This document shows positions 18,104-26,949 of a DNA stretch of 64,000 bases, one piece after another. Positions within the stretch are counted from its first letter, which is position 1. Each line of letters starts with the position of its first letter. The translations under genes and the position numbers were made by a program. Below the pieces are notes generated by a model. It made no database searches, was not told where the DNA came from, and saw nothing but the letters and a program-made list of their open reading frames with translations. This DNA is from CAVONB01 sp963697205 (lineage in GTDB: Bacteria; Pseudomonadota; Alphaproteobacteria; Rhizobiales; Hyphomicrobiaceae): the NCBI GenBank assembly GCA_963697205.1, contig CAVONB010000005.1:124001-188000 (forward strand), in the 5' to 3' direction.

Positions 18104-20797
18104 TTACGAGCAGCGCGCATAGCCGCACGCGTGGCACACCCAGCAGCCCTCCTCGCGCACATAGTCTGTCGAACTGCAGCGCGGGCAGAAGCGGACGTTT
18201 GCACGTGGCCCGGCGCCGCCCCCGGATCTGGCACCGGTGCGCCCACCGGCGCTGGCGCCGATCCCCAACCCCGCGCCTGACGTGGACTCGCTCGCCGGTG
18301 GACCGGCGAGCGCACCCGTCGGCCGGCCCGCCGCTTGGCCCCCGTGACCGCTCCCTTCACCCGCCTCCCTCACAGCCTCGGCGACTGCCGCCGCGCCCTC
18401 GATCCGCCGCGCCAGCATCGGATCGACCGACAACCGCGGCCCGTCAGGCTGAAGGAAACCGGTCCGCACCATGTGTGCCTCGATCACGTCGCCGATAGCA
18501 GCCAGTAGGCTCGGCACGTAGCGCCCGCCCATCCACTGCCCGCCCTGCGGATCGAACACCGCCTTCAACTCCTCCACCACGAACGACACATCGCCGCCGC
18601 GGCGGAACACGGCGCTGATCATCCGCGTCAGCGCCACCGTCCAGGCGTAGTGCTCCAGATTCTTCGTGTTGATGAAGATCTCGAAAGGACGACGGCGACC
18701 GTCGCGCTCGATGTCGTTGATGGTGACGTAGATCGCATGATCGCTACCGGGCCACCTGAGCTTGTAAGTGTATCCCGAAAGCGCAGCATCGCGCTCCAGC
18801 GGCCGCGCCATGTAGACGACGTCACCGCGCTCGCCCGCACCCACGACCAGCTCGCCCGACGCCGACCGCCGCTCCAACCCACTCTGCGATAGCCCCTGGG
18901 GCGCACTCTGGTGTGCATCCAGGCCTCCCCCCTGCGGCACCGCCTCGGCCGCAGCCTCAGCCTGAGGCGGTGGCGTGTACGCTGAAACCGCGCCCGCCCG
19001 GACTACCGCCTTGGCAGGCGCATCGTCATCCTGTGCATCGGCCACGCCGGCCTCCACGGGCTCCGCCGCGATCACCAGAACGGCACCCGTCACCGGGTTC
19101 GGCCGATAGGTCGTGCAGCCCTTCAAACCGAGCGCATGCGCTTCGAGATAGATGTCCTCGAATTCCTGAAAGGACATGTCCTCCGGACAGTTGATGGTCT
19201 TTGAAATTGCACTGTCGACATGGCGTTGCAGCGCGGCCTGCATCTCCAGGTGTTGTCGCGCGCCAAGCGCACGCGCGGTGACGAACTGAGGGCCGGGCCT
19301 GGTTTCGTCGCCGAACATCCCCCGCCACAGCGCATGCGCATAGTCCTCGACCTCGATCTCCTCCGCCGTGCCACTCGCACCGAGCACCCGGCGCCGGTAG
19401 CGAAGGTCGAACACCGGCTCCACCCCACTCGACACGTTACCCGCAAACAGCGATATCGTGCCCGTCGGCGCAATCGACGTCAGGCAGCCGTTACGGATGC
19501 CGTGACGCTGGATCGCCGCACGCACCGAGGCGTCGAGGCGCGCCACATTGGGCGCCGCCAGAAACGGCCCGGCTTCATAGTTCTCAAAAGCGCCCTTTTC
19601 CGCGGCAAGCTCCGCGCTGGCCCGATAGGCAGCCGCCTGGATCGCAGCCATCCAGCGCTCCGCCTGCGCTAAGGCCTCCGGTGCGCCGTAGCGCAACCCG
19701 CACAGGATCAGCGCATCGGCAAGACCGGTCACGCCGAGCCCGATGCGCCGCTTGGCCTTGGCCTCGCGCTGTTGCGCGGCGAGCGGGTAGTTCGAGATGT
19801 CGATCACGTTGTCCAAAAGCCGCACGGCCGTGGCAACGCGCGTCTCGAGCGCCGCCAGCGGGATCGCGGCGCCGGGCGCGAACGGCCGGTCGACGAGCCG
19901 CGCAAGGTTGATCGAGCCGAGCAGGCACGCCCCGTAGTAAGGCAGCGGTTGCTCCCCGCACGGATTGGTCGCGTGGATCTCCTCGCAGTAGGCGAGATTG
20001 TTGAGCGCATTCACCCGGTCGATGAAAATCACGCCGGGCTCGGCATAGTCGTACGTCGCCCGCATGATCCTGCGCCACAGTGCCCGCGCATCGACCGTCC
20101 GGTAGACGCGCCCGCCGAACATGAGATCCCACGCCGATCCGTCGCGCACGGCAGCCAGAAAGCGGTCGGTCACCAGGACGGACAGGTTGAAGTTGCGCAA
20201 CCGCGCGGGATCCGACTTGGCGGCGACGAAGGCCTCGATGTCGGGATGGTCGCAGCGCAGCGTCGCCATCATCGCGCCGCGCCGCGCGCCCGCCGACATG
20301 ATCGTGCGGCACATCGCGTCCCACACGTCCATGAAGCTCACCGGTCCCGACGCGTCGGCACCGATGCTTCGCACCAGCGCACCCTTCGGCCTGAGCGTGG
20401 AGAAGTCGTGCCCGATGCCGCCGCCCTGCTGCATCGTCAAGGCGGCTTCCTTGACGCCGTCGAAAATGGCGCCGAGGTCGTCCTCGATCCGGCCCATCAC
20501 GAAGCAGTTGAACAGCGTGACGTCGCGCCCCGTCCCCGCACCGGCCAGAATGCGCCCCGCCGGCAGGAAGCCGAAATCGCTCATCGCCGCGTGAAAGCGA
20601 TCCGCCGCCGCGCCCTGCGCGCGCTTGCCGCCTTTTTCCGCCACCGCGGCCGCCCGCGCCACGCGCGCAAACGTATCATCGATCGACTGGTCGACTGGCT
20701 GCCCGTCCACGTCGCGCAGCCGATACTTCAGGTCCCAGATCTGCCGCGCGATCGGCGACAGCGCATCCGTGCCCGATGGTGAGGACTCTGCCGGCAT
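18104..20797 (-). CDS. nrdJ: Adenosylcobalamin-dependent (class II) ribonucleotide reductase
   Basis: This 897-residue enzyme reduces ribonucleotides to deoxyribonucleotides using a cobalamin-generated thiyl radical, so it needs no oxygen. The barrel shows FLPAGRILAGAGTGR, FNCFVMG (first active-site Cys), QQGGGIGHDFSTLRPKG and NPCGEQPLPYYGAC with the radical-site Cys. The C-terminal end has a zinc-ribbon-like CPRCSSTDYV...CWVCHACGY, as in other class II proteins where C-terminal cysteines shuttle electrons. The reading frame extends to 20863, but that point lies inside the promoter at 20835-20863, so the start is ATG 20797 (MPAESS). A low-complexity linker of about 100 residues precedes the ribbon. 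Confidence 0.93.
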   Translation of the reverse strand: MPAESSPSGTDALSPIARQIWDLKYRLRDVDGQPVDQSIDDTFARVARAAAVAEKGGKRAQGAAADRFHAAMSDFGFLPAGRILAGAGTGRDVTLFNCFVMGRIEDDLGAIFDGVKEAALTMQQGGGIGHDFSTLRPKGALVRSIGADASGPVSFMDVWDAMCRTIMSAGARRGAMMATLRCDHPDIEAFVAAKSDPARLRNFNLSVLVTDRFLAAVRDGSAWDLMFGGRVYRTVDARALWRRIMRATYDYAEPGVIFIDRVNALNNLAYCEEIHATNPCGEQPLPYYGACLLGSINLARLVDRPFAPGAAIPLAALETRVATAVRLLDNVIDISNYPLAAQQREAKAKRRIGLGVTGLADALILCGLRYGAPEALAQAERWMAAIQAAAYRASAELAAEKGAFENYEAGPFLAAPNVARLDASVRAAIQRHGIRNGCLTSIAPTGTISLFAGNVSSGVEPVFDLRYRRRVLGASGTAEEIEVEDYAHALWRGMFGDETRPGPQFVTARALGARQHLEMQAALQRHVDSAISKTINCPEDMSFQEFEDIYLEAHALGLKGCTTYRPNPVTGAVLVIAAEPVEAGVADAQDDDAPAKAVVRAGAVSAYTPPPQAEAAAEAVPQGGGLDAHQSAPQGLSQSGLERRSASGELVVGAGERGDVVYMARPLERDAALSGYTYKLRWPGSDHAIYVTINDIERDGRRRPFEIFINTKNLEHYAWTVALTRMISAVFRRGGDVSFVVEELKAVFDPQGGQWMGGRYVPSLLAAIGDVIEAHMVRTGFLQPDGPRLSVDPMLARRIEGAAAVAEAVREAGEGSGHGGQAAGRPTGALAGPPASESTSGAGLGIGASAGGRTGARSGGGAGPRANVRFCPRCSSTDYVREEGCWVCHACGYARCS

Positions 20798-20834
20798 GGC
20801 ACCCCGACGCTCGCGATTTCCTTCCAATCTCTCA

Positions 20835-20863
20835 AGATTACGGCCAGGCGTTCTCCCTGTCAA
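20835..20863 (-). promoter_or_regulatory. Sigma70-type promoter of nrdJ
   Basis: On the minus strand TTGACA is followed by a 17-base spacer and TAATCT, with an AT-rich upstream segment (20864-20895) that could act as an UP element. Transcription would begin near 20828, about 30 bases ahead of the nrdJ ATG at 20797. No NrdR-box pair was recognised. Confidence 0.7.
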
Positions 20864-20970
20864 AGATAAAGTTCATTTTTTGTTTATTAATTGTTCCAAT
20901 CTAGCGACGCCTTACCTGTGCGCTCACGCGCAACGCCGGATCGCACCGTCCGCCTACGGCGCGGCGGCGT

Positions 20971-21744
20971 CTACCACCTACCGTTGCGCCCCTCCGGCAG
21001 CGGCGGAGGGCGCCGGGAAGCTGCCGCCTCCAGGATCAGCCGCCGACTGGCGTCCTCGATGGCGTCCTCCACGCGCGCCTTGAACGCGGCCCGTGGCACG
21101 CCCGGCGGGACGGCGGGCAGGATCTCCACGATGATCGTGCCGGGGTGGCGTGCCAGGCTGCGCCGCGGCCAGTAGAGCCCCGAATTGAGCGCGAGCGGCA
21201 CGCACGGCACGCCGAGCCCTTCATAAAGTGCCACGTACCCGGGCTTATAGGCCGGGTCGTCGCCGGGCGTTCGCCGGGTGCCCTCGGGAAAGATCAGGAT
21301 CTGACGCCCCTCGGCAGCCTTCTGCTGCCCGTCGCGGATCATCGCCTTGAGCGCCGCCGCCGCCCGCTCGCGCCGGACGAGGATGTGCTCGAACTTGACG
21401 CAGAACCAGCCGTAGAGCGGGATCCACTTCAGTTCGTCCTTGAGCACGATGGCAGGATCGTCGAACAGCGGCACCAGCGCAAACGTGTCCCACGCCGACT
21501 GGTGCTTGGCCACGACGAGGCAGGCGCCGCGCGGGATGTTCTCGCGCCCGCGCACCTCCAGGCGTGTGCCCACCATCACCCGCATCAGCAGGACGCACGC
21601 GCGCGAATGAAGCTTGAGCCCCGCCATCGCCCACGCGCGCGGCCCGAGCAGCAGCGGGCTGCCCAGAACGAGAAACACCGCCGTGACGATGTAGAAGGCG
21701 ACCTGAAAGGCGAGCGCACGCAGCATGAGCATCGACATGAGCAT
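20971..21744 (-). CDS. 1-acyl-sn-glycerol-3-phosphate acyltransferase (PlsC-like)
   Basis: This 257-residue membrane-bound acyltransferase would convert lysophosphatidate to phosphatidate in phospholipid synthesis. An N-terminal membrane helix (FYIVTAVFLVLGSPLLL) precedes the catalytic block AKHQSAWDTF. That is the HX4D motif with Gln in the second position, a variant common in alphaproteobacteria. It is followed by the acceptor-binding FPEGTR block. ATG codons at 21744, 21738 and 21726 are all possible starts. It is the last gene of the ftsE-ftsX-ydcF-plsC run, 41 bases after ydcF. Confidence 0.88.
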   Translation of the reverse strand: MLMSMLMLRALAFQVAFYIVTAVFLVLGSPLLLGPRAWAMAGLKLHSRACVLLMRVMVGTRLEVRGRENIPRGACLVVAKHQSAWDTFALVPLFDDPAIVLKDELKWIPLYGWFCVKFEHILVRRERAAAALKAMIRDGQQKAAEGRQILIFPEGTRRTPGDDPAYKPGYVALYEGLGVPCVPLALNSGLYWPRRSLARHPGTIIVEILPAVPPGVPRAAFKARVEDAIEDASRRLILEAAASRRPPPLPEGRNGRW

Positions 21745-21785
21745 CGAAAAGCGGTGAACGGATTGGCGGCGAAAGGCGGACCGGA

Positions 21786-22469
21786 TCAGCCGTATCGCCT
21801 GCGTGCCGGCAGCCTCGCAGCCAACGCGCCCGCAACGGCCCCGGCCTCGCGCACACCGGCCGCCCCCTTGGACCATACCATCGACTGCGCCGCAAGCCGC
21901 GCAAGCGAGGACAGCAGTTTGACATATTCGGCCGCCAGCAATCGGGCCGTCGAGGGATAGAGCCACCAGCCGCTGGTATTGAGATCGCGCGGCAGCACCG
22001 GATGCGGCATCAGCGCAATTCCCGGCAAAGCGTGCCCGAGTTCGGCCAGTGCGCGCGGCATGTGATAGGTGGCCGTGACCACCAGCAGCGACCCGAAGGC
22101 GTGGGTCTGCACCCACGCCCGGGTCTCGTCGGCGTTGCCCGTCGTGTCGAGCGCCGCATAGCCGACATCGACGCAGCACGTGAACGTCGCCTCCGGCAGA
22201 CCGGTCAGACGTTTGAGCGCATCGCGGCCCGTCTTACGGTTGACGCCGGAGATCAGCAGCCGCCGCCCACGCCCCTGCTCCAGAAGCCGCGCCGCCTCCG
22301 CGATCCGCGCGCCCCCGCCCGTCAGCACCACGATGCCGTCGGCACGCGCCTGATCGTCGCTCACGCCCCGCGTGGCGACCGACGCGAACACGATGAAGCC
22401 GAGCACGACCGCCGACAGCACGAGCCCGGCCGTCACCACCAGCACACGGATGAGGCGCGTGCGGGTCAT
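21786..22469 (-). CDS. YdcF/ElyC (DUF218) family membrane-anchored protein
   Basis: This 227-residue protein has one N-terminal membrane helix (residues about 7-30) and a DUF218 domain. The nucleotide-like loop is GIVVLTGGGARIAEAARLLEQG, followed by LLISGVN and the ATYHMPRAL segment with the conserved His. ElyC-type relatives affect peptidoglycan precursor lipid use. The enzymatic reaction is not settled. The position between ftsX and plsC is a familiar Hyphomicrobiales arrangement and points to envelope synthesis during division. ATG 22469 is preferred over upstream in-frame starts, because the residues before it are low-complexity. Confidence 0.85.
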   Translation of the reverse strand: MTRTRLIRVLVVTAGLVLSAVVLGFIVFASVATRGVSDDQARADGIVVLTGGGARIAEAARLLEQGRGRRLLISGVNRKTGRDALKRLTGLPEATFTCCVDVGYAALDTTGNADETRAWVQTHAFGSLLVVTATYHMPRALAELGHALPGIALMPHPVLPRDLNTSGWWLYPSTARLLAAEYVKLLSSLARLAAQSMVWSKGAAGVREAGAVAGALAARLPARRRYG

Positions 22470-22739
22470 AGCGCGCCCTCGTTGGCGGTCGCGCGCGCAC
22501 GCTGAAAGCCAGGGGCAGGCCCACCCCCGACGACGCCTGGCCTGCGGATCTCCGGTCCCGCTTGCCCGGGCCCCGGTCTCCCCGGCCTCGCTCTGTCTGG
22601 CCGTAATCGCTTCATGCCGGAGCGCGCCCCACACCTGGACTCCTGGCCGATCTGATCCCGTCACTGATAGTGCCGCAACACCCGGCGCCTTGCCAGCCGA
22701 CGGGTCGCTGCGCTGCACGCAACTCGCTGCACGCGCGCC

Positions 22740-23948
22740 TCAATGCTGGCTGTTCAGGATCCGAAACACGCCGACGCGCGATGTGATCATGCACAATGCC
22801 GCGATCACCACCACCACCGCACCCAGGATAGCAAACCCGGCCGCATCGAGTGTGCCGACCCCGACCAGGCGTTGGATTTCGGCAACCGTGACGCTGCCGC
22901 CGCCGAGCAGCTGCATGACCGACGGCATCGCCAGAAACACCGCGCCCGCCCCGACCGCGCCCATCAGGCCCGCCCGAATCCCCAGACGCAGGAAATGCTT
23001 GTCGAATTCGCGCGCGATGAACCGGTCGGTGGCGCCGACGAAGTGCAGCACCTCCACGATGTCGCGGTTGGACGCCATCGCGCTGCGCGCCGCCGACACG
23101 ATGATCGCCGCCGTCGCCAGCGCCACCAGCACCAGGATCGCCATGCCGCCCAGCGCGAACGACCTCACCACGGTGCGGATCTGTCGCTGCCACTGGCGGT
23201 GATCGTCGAGCGTCACGCCCTGGAAGCGCTGCCCCAAGCTGGCGCGAAGCTTCTCGAAATCGGGCGGGCTCGTCCGGTCGAGCTCGATCGCCACAAGCCG
23301 CGGGACCGGCAGGCTCTTCAGCACGTCGGACTGGCCGAGCCACGGCTCCAAGAGCTTGGCCGAGCTTTCGACGCTGATCGGGGTTGCCGCCCGGATGCCC
23401 GGCTGCCGGCTGAGGTAGGCGATCACGTCGATCAGCGTCTTATCCGTGTCCACCCGGTCGCGCGGCTCGACCTGCACCGTCACCTCGCTGGCGATGTCCT
23501 TCAGCCAGGCATTGGACGACTGGTAGATCATCCAGACCGCCCCGGCCGTCAGGCAGGCCAGAAAGCACATGATCGCGATCACGAGCGTCAGCGACCGGCC
23601 CGTGACCGTCGCCGCCGGGACGATTGGCGCGTTGGAAAATTCCGCGCGCTCGCCACGCCGCGCACGCCCGGTGGCCGGCGGCTCCGGCCGCTCCGGCGCC
23701 TCCAGGTGCGGCACGGGACGCCGCGGACCCTCGCGCGCCGGCGGCTGCGCCCCACCGTAATGATCCCCCTCGGAATAGCCATGGCCGGGCGGATGTCCCG
23801 CTGGATGACCGCCAGGCTGGCCCGTGGCGCGTCCGGGCAAGTGTCCTGCCCCATGCCCCGTCGTCGGCTCGTCGTAGAACTCGACGGACGGGTGCCCGTA
23901 GCCGGGTGGCGGCGGCGCACCTGGGCGTCTGTCATACGATCCGGACAT
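22740..23948 (-). CDS. ftsX: Cell division protein FtsX
   Basis: This 402-residue inner-membrane partner of FtsE transmits ATP hydrolysis to periplasmic peptidoglycan hydrolases at the septum. Residues about 1-110 form an unusually long, Pro/Gly/His-rich cytosolic extension. A first helix (about 122-145), a periplasmic loop and three C-terminal helices with the MacB/FtsX permease fold follow. The segment SNRDIVEVLHFVGATDRFIA is characteristic of FtsX. Its start overlaps the end of ftsE by 17 bases. The extension is far longer than in E. coli and is charge-patterned, so it may bind other divisome proteins. Confidence 0.92.
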   Translation of the reverse strand: MSGSYDRRPGAPPPPGYGHPSVEFYDEPTTGHGAGHLPGRATGQPGGHPAGHPPGHGYSEGDHYGGAQPPAREGPRRPVPHLEAPERPEPPATGRARRGERAEFSNAPIVPAATVTGRSLTLVIAIMCFLACLTAGAVWMIYQSSNAWLKDIASEVTVQVEPRDRVDTDKTLIDVIAYLSRQPGIRAATPISVESSAKLLEPWLGQSDVLKSLPVPRLVAIELDRTSPPDFEKLRASLGQRFQGVTLDDHRQWQRQIRTVVRSFALGGMAILVLVALATAAIIVSAARSAMASNRDIVEVLHFVGATDRFIAREFDKHFLRLGIRAGLMGAVGAGAVFLAMPSVMQLLGGGSVTVAEIQRLVGVGTLDAAGFAILGAVVVVIAALCMITSRVGVFRILNSQH

Positions 23949-24588
23949 GGCCGTCGTGCAGCTCCAGGCGGGGCGCCTTGTATTGGCGCATGAGTTGATG
24001 ATCGTGGGTGGCGATCAGCACAGACGTGCCGAGCCGGTTGAGCTCGATGAAAAGGCGAAGCAGTCGGCGCGCCATCTGCGGGTCCACGTTACCCGTCGGC
24101 TCGTCGGCAAGCAGCAGTTCCGGCTTGCCGATCACCGCCCGCGCGATCGCCGCGCGCTGCTTCTCGCCGCCCGACAGCACCGAGGGATAGGCATGCATGC
24201 GGTCCCCCAGGCCGACCCACTGCAATAGATCCGTCACGTCTTCGCGGTAGTCGGACAGCCGCCGCCCGAGCACACGCAGCGGCAAAGCGACGTTCTCCCA
24301 GGTCGTGAAGTGTTCGAGCAGCCGGAAATCCTGGAACACGATGCCGATCCGCCGCCGGAACTGCGCCCGCTGCGCGGCGCTGACCCGGCTGACGTCGTGA
24401 TCGAACATGAAGATCTGCCCCCGCGTGGGATGGATCGACATGAATAGGAGACGCAGCAGCGAGGTCTTGCCGGCGCCCGACGGGCCCGTCAGGAAGTGGA
24501 ACGAGCCCGGGCGCATATGGAAATCCACTTCGCGGAGCACCTCGTGCCCGCGGCCATAACGAAGCCCCACGTTCGATAATCGGATCAA
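23932..24588 (-). CDS. ftsE: Cell division ATP-binding protein FtsE
   Basis: This 218-residue ABC ATPase works with FtsX at the division site. It has Walker A (GPSGAGKTS), Q-loop (VFQDFRLLEHF), signature (LSGGEKQR), Walker B (LLLADEP) and H-loop (IATHDHQ) in the standard order and length. It is the first gene of the minus-strand run ftsE-ftsX-ydcF-plsC, and overlaps ftsX. The promoter should lie in the 278-base gap shared with the divergent cpdR gene. Confidence 0.95.
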   Translation of the reverse strand: MIRLSNVGLRYGRGHEVLREVDFHMRPGSFHFLTGPSGAGKTSLLRLLFMSIHPTRGQIFMFDHDVSRVSAAQRAQFRRRIGIVFQDFRLLEHFTTWENVALPLRVLGRRLSDYREDVTDLLQWVGLGDRMHAYPSVLSGGEKQRAAIARAVIGKPELLLADEPTGNVDPQMARRLLRLFIELNRLGTSVLIATHDHQLMRQYKAPRLELHDGHVRIV

Positions 24589-24866
24589 GGTCGCGCCGCC
24601 TCGCTCGCAAGATTTCGGGTTGGCTATAGGCCGAAGGCTTCGGCAAGATCAATCGTCGAGGAATGTGGCAGGCTCGTGTGCACAGGTTATTCGCACTGCC
24701 GGTGGGCAAAGGCGCACCGCTTGCACGCCGGCCTCAAAGCTCGGCTAGTATCGTCATCGCAGCCGGGCATCGGGACCGGCGGCCGCGGACGGGGGCGGCT
24801 CGACGGGCGGCACGCGATGTGTGCCCACCGGACCGGTGATCCGGAGTGCGCAATGGGGGGTGAACG
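24589..24866. other. Divergent intergenic region ftsE/cpdR
   Basis: This 278-base region separates ftsE (minus) from cpdR (plus). No gene is seen. No full CtrA-type TTAA-N7-TTAA site was found by eye, although cell-cycle regulation would be expected for both neighbours. Confidence 0.35.
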
Positions 24867-25271
24867 ATGGCCAAGATCCTTCTCGCCGACGACGACGACG
24901 CCAATCTCGACCTCGTCCGTCGCGCGCTCGCGAGCGAAGGCCACGCAGTCACCACGGCCAGTGACGGCAACGAGGCCCTCGACGCCCTCGACCCTTCCTA
25001 CGTCCTCCTCGTGGCCGATATCGACATGCCCGGCCTCGACGGCATCACGCTCGCCGAGCAGGCCCGCACGGCCGCACCGGGCCTGCGCATCCTGCTGATG
25101 TCGGGCTTTGCAGAACAGCTCGACCGCGCCCGCGGCCTGCAGGCCAGCGGCGTGCGCGCCATATCCAAGCCGTTCACCCTCGAGCAGAATTCGCAGCGCC
25201 GTCCGCGCAGCGCTGGCCTGAGCCACACCTGGACGACACCGTCACGCCCACCACAGGAGATCGAAACGTGA
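24867..25271 (+). CDS. cpdR: CpdR-like response regulator, C-terminus frameshifted
   Basis: This is a single receiver domain with no output domain. DDDD acidic pocket residues lie near position 8, the phospho-acceptor Asp is in VADIDMPGLDG, and the conserved Lys is in ISKPFTLEQ. CpdR controls ClpXP-dependent proteolysis of cell-cycle regulators in alphaproteobacteria. After FTLEQ the frame as written gives an unrelated tail to 25271. Skipping one base near 25188 restores the expected ending IRSAVRAALA with a stop at 25219-25221. The extra A creates a GAATTC site. Sequencing error or a real mutation are both possible; the phosphorylation core is intact either way. Confidence 0.85.
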   Translation: MAKILLADDDDANLDLVRRALASEGHAVTTASDGNEALDALDPSYVLLVADIDMPGLDGITLAEQARTAAPGLRILLMSGFAEQLDRARGLQASGVRAISKPFTLEQNSQRRPRSAGLSHTWTTPSRPPQEIET

Positions 25272-26638
25272 GGCCCGACGTCATGCACCATGCAGCGGCT
25301 GTGCGACCCCGCTCCGTGAGCCGCAAAGGCCTGCACCTCGCGACGACCGCCCTGATCCTGCTCTGCGCACTGTCCACATCCGCGCTCGCCGGCCGTCACG
25401 CCTTCGTCGTCGGCAACAGCGCCTACCGCCACGCCACGCCGCTCCCCAACCCCGCCAACGACGCCGGCGACATCGCCCGGCGCCTGGAATCGCTCGGCTA
25501 TCGCGTCACCCTGGGCCTCGACCTGAGCCGCGCGGCGCTGCTGGAGCGCTTCCAGACCTTTACACGCACGCTGCGCGCCGACGATCTGGCGTTGATTTTT
25601 TATGCCGGCCACGGCCTGCAGATCAGCGGCGAGAACTATCTGGTCCCCGTCGACGCCCAGCTCGTCGACCAGGAGCATGCGCGCACCACGCTGATCAGCC
25701 TGAACGCGTTGATGACAGACCTGTCGCGCGCCACGCGTAACCGCATCGTCATTCTCGACGCCTGCCGCAACAACCCGTTCATCGAGGAGATCGCCCGCAG
25801 CGCGACCACGCGCGGCGCCACCACGCGTGGTCTTGCCCGCGTCTATGCCGGCGTCGGCTCCTACATCGCCTACTCCACCCAGCCCGGCAACGTCGCCCTC
25901 GACGGCACCGGCCGCAACAGCCCGTTCACGAGCGCCCTGCTCGGCCACATCGGCGAGCGCGGCGCGGACGTGCACGCCGTCATGCGACGCGTGCGCGCCA
26001 AGGTGCAGGAGCTGACACAGGCACAACAGATCCCGTGGGAGAACTCCTCGCTGATCGAGGACGTGAGCTTCGCCGATAGTGCCGTCGCCGCGGCATCACC
26101 TGCGCCCGCACCGCAATCGGCGCCGAAGTCTGCCGCCAGCGAGACCGCCGGCCGCGAGCCCGCGCTGACGCAGCGCCTGCATTACGTCGACGGCCTCGAT
26201 CCCAAGGGCGACAATTTCCTTGCGCTGCGTGGCGGACCCGGCACCGGCTTTGCGCAACTGGCCTCGATGGAAGCCGGCACGCTCCTGCGTGTGGTGGAGA
26301 GCCGAGGCGACTGGCGCCGCGTGGCGCTGACGGACGGCTCGCAAGGCTGGGCACATCGCAACTGGATCGTCTGCTGCCGGACGGTGACCTCCACCAAGCT
26401 GTCGACCCTGGCACCGGCTAGCCCGGTCGCCGGCGACACCTGTGACAGCCTCTGGCATGAGCGCAACGCGATCTGGCATCGCGCGAAATATTGCTTCAAG
26501 AGCCCCAAGGGCCAGGCCGTCTTCTCGAACGCGGGCTGTTCGCGCGATCAGGCCGCCGCCCAGGCCGCCATGTCGCCTGCCGAGCGCGCCCGCGTCGACG
26601 ACCTGCTGGCCCGCGAGCGCGCGCTCGGCTGCCGCTGA
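25268..26638 (+). CDS. Secreted caspase-family protein with SH3 and YARHG domains
   Basis: This 456-residue protein has a signal-type helix (ATTALILLCALSTSALA) and a peptidase C14 (caspase p20-like) domain, residues about 43-260. The catalytic His115 is in FYAGHG and Cys166 in LDACRNNPF. An SH3-like segment (about 305-370) and a C-terminal YARHG-type domain (LWHERNAIWHRAKYCFKS) follow. The whole protein should sit in the periplasm or outside. ATG codons at 25268 and 25283 are both possible starts. The gene begins where the frameshifted cpdR frame ends. The substrate is unknown; relatives of this layout are usual in Hyphomicrobiales, but no function is established to my knowledge. Confidence 0.85.
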   Translation: MRPDVMHHAAAVRPRSVSRKGLHLATTALILLCALSTSALAGRHAFVVGNSAYRHATPLPNPANDAGDIARRLESLGYRVTLGLDLSRAALLERFQTFTRTLRADDLALIFYAGHGLQISGENYLVPVDAQLVDQEHARTTLISLNALMTDLSRATRNRIVILDACRNNPFIEEIARSATTRGATTRGLARVYAGVGSYIAYSTQPGNVALDGTGRNSPFTSALLGHIGERGADVHAVMRRVRAKVQELTQAQQIPWENSSLIEDVSFADSAVAAASPAPAPQSAPKSAASETAGREPALTQRLHYVDGLDPKGDNFLALRGGPGTGFAQLASMEAGTLLRVVESRGDWRRVALTDGSQGWAHRNWIVCCRTVTSTKLSTLAPASPVAGDTCDSLWHERNAIWHRAKYCFKSPKGQAVFSNAGCSRDQAAAQAAMSPAERARVDDLLARERALGCR

Positions 26639-26949
26639 CCTGGGAGCGACCGGCACCGCCGCCAAGGCCTCGCAAGCACGCCTCGGCACAGAAAGTGCTT
26701 ATGGCGCTGGCCTTTCCAGAGACGTTCACGACTCGGAAAGACTAACGCGCCCGTGCCATTACGAGACGCGCGCCCGAAGCGGTGCGATCACGGCCGATCA
26801 CGAACACGCAGCGGCTTTCACGTGTCCGCGAGACCCCATTTCTTTCCTTCCCCCAATCGATCATGGTGCCGCCACCGACGAGACGGGACGCACCCGTCCG
26901 ATCCCAGACGGCCCTGAGCAAAACGCCCCCCGCAAGAGGAGGAAACATC
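26639..26949. other. Intergenic region upstream of the DUF547 gene
   Basis: About 310 bases hold no convincing gene. The frame of the DUF547 gene stays open back to 26782, but that part lacks family similarity. The GAGGAGG ribosome-binding sequence just before 26950 fixes the start there. Confidence 0.4.

Noticed and set aside
20864..20970. Cobalamin riboswitch ahead of nrdJ
   Set aside because: The promoter leaves only about 30 bases of leader, too short for a cobalamin riboswitch.
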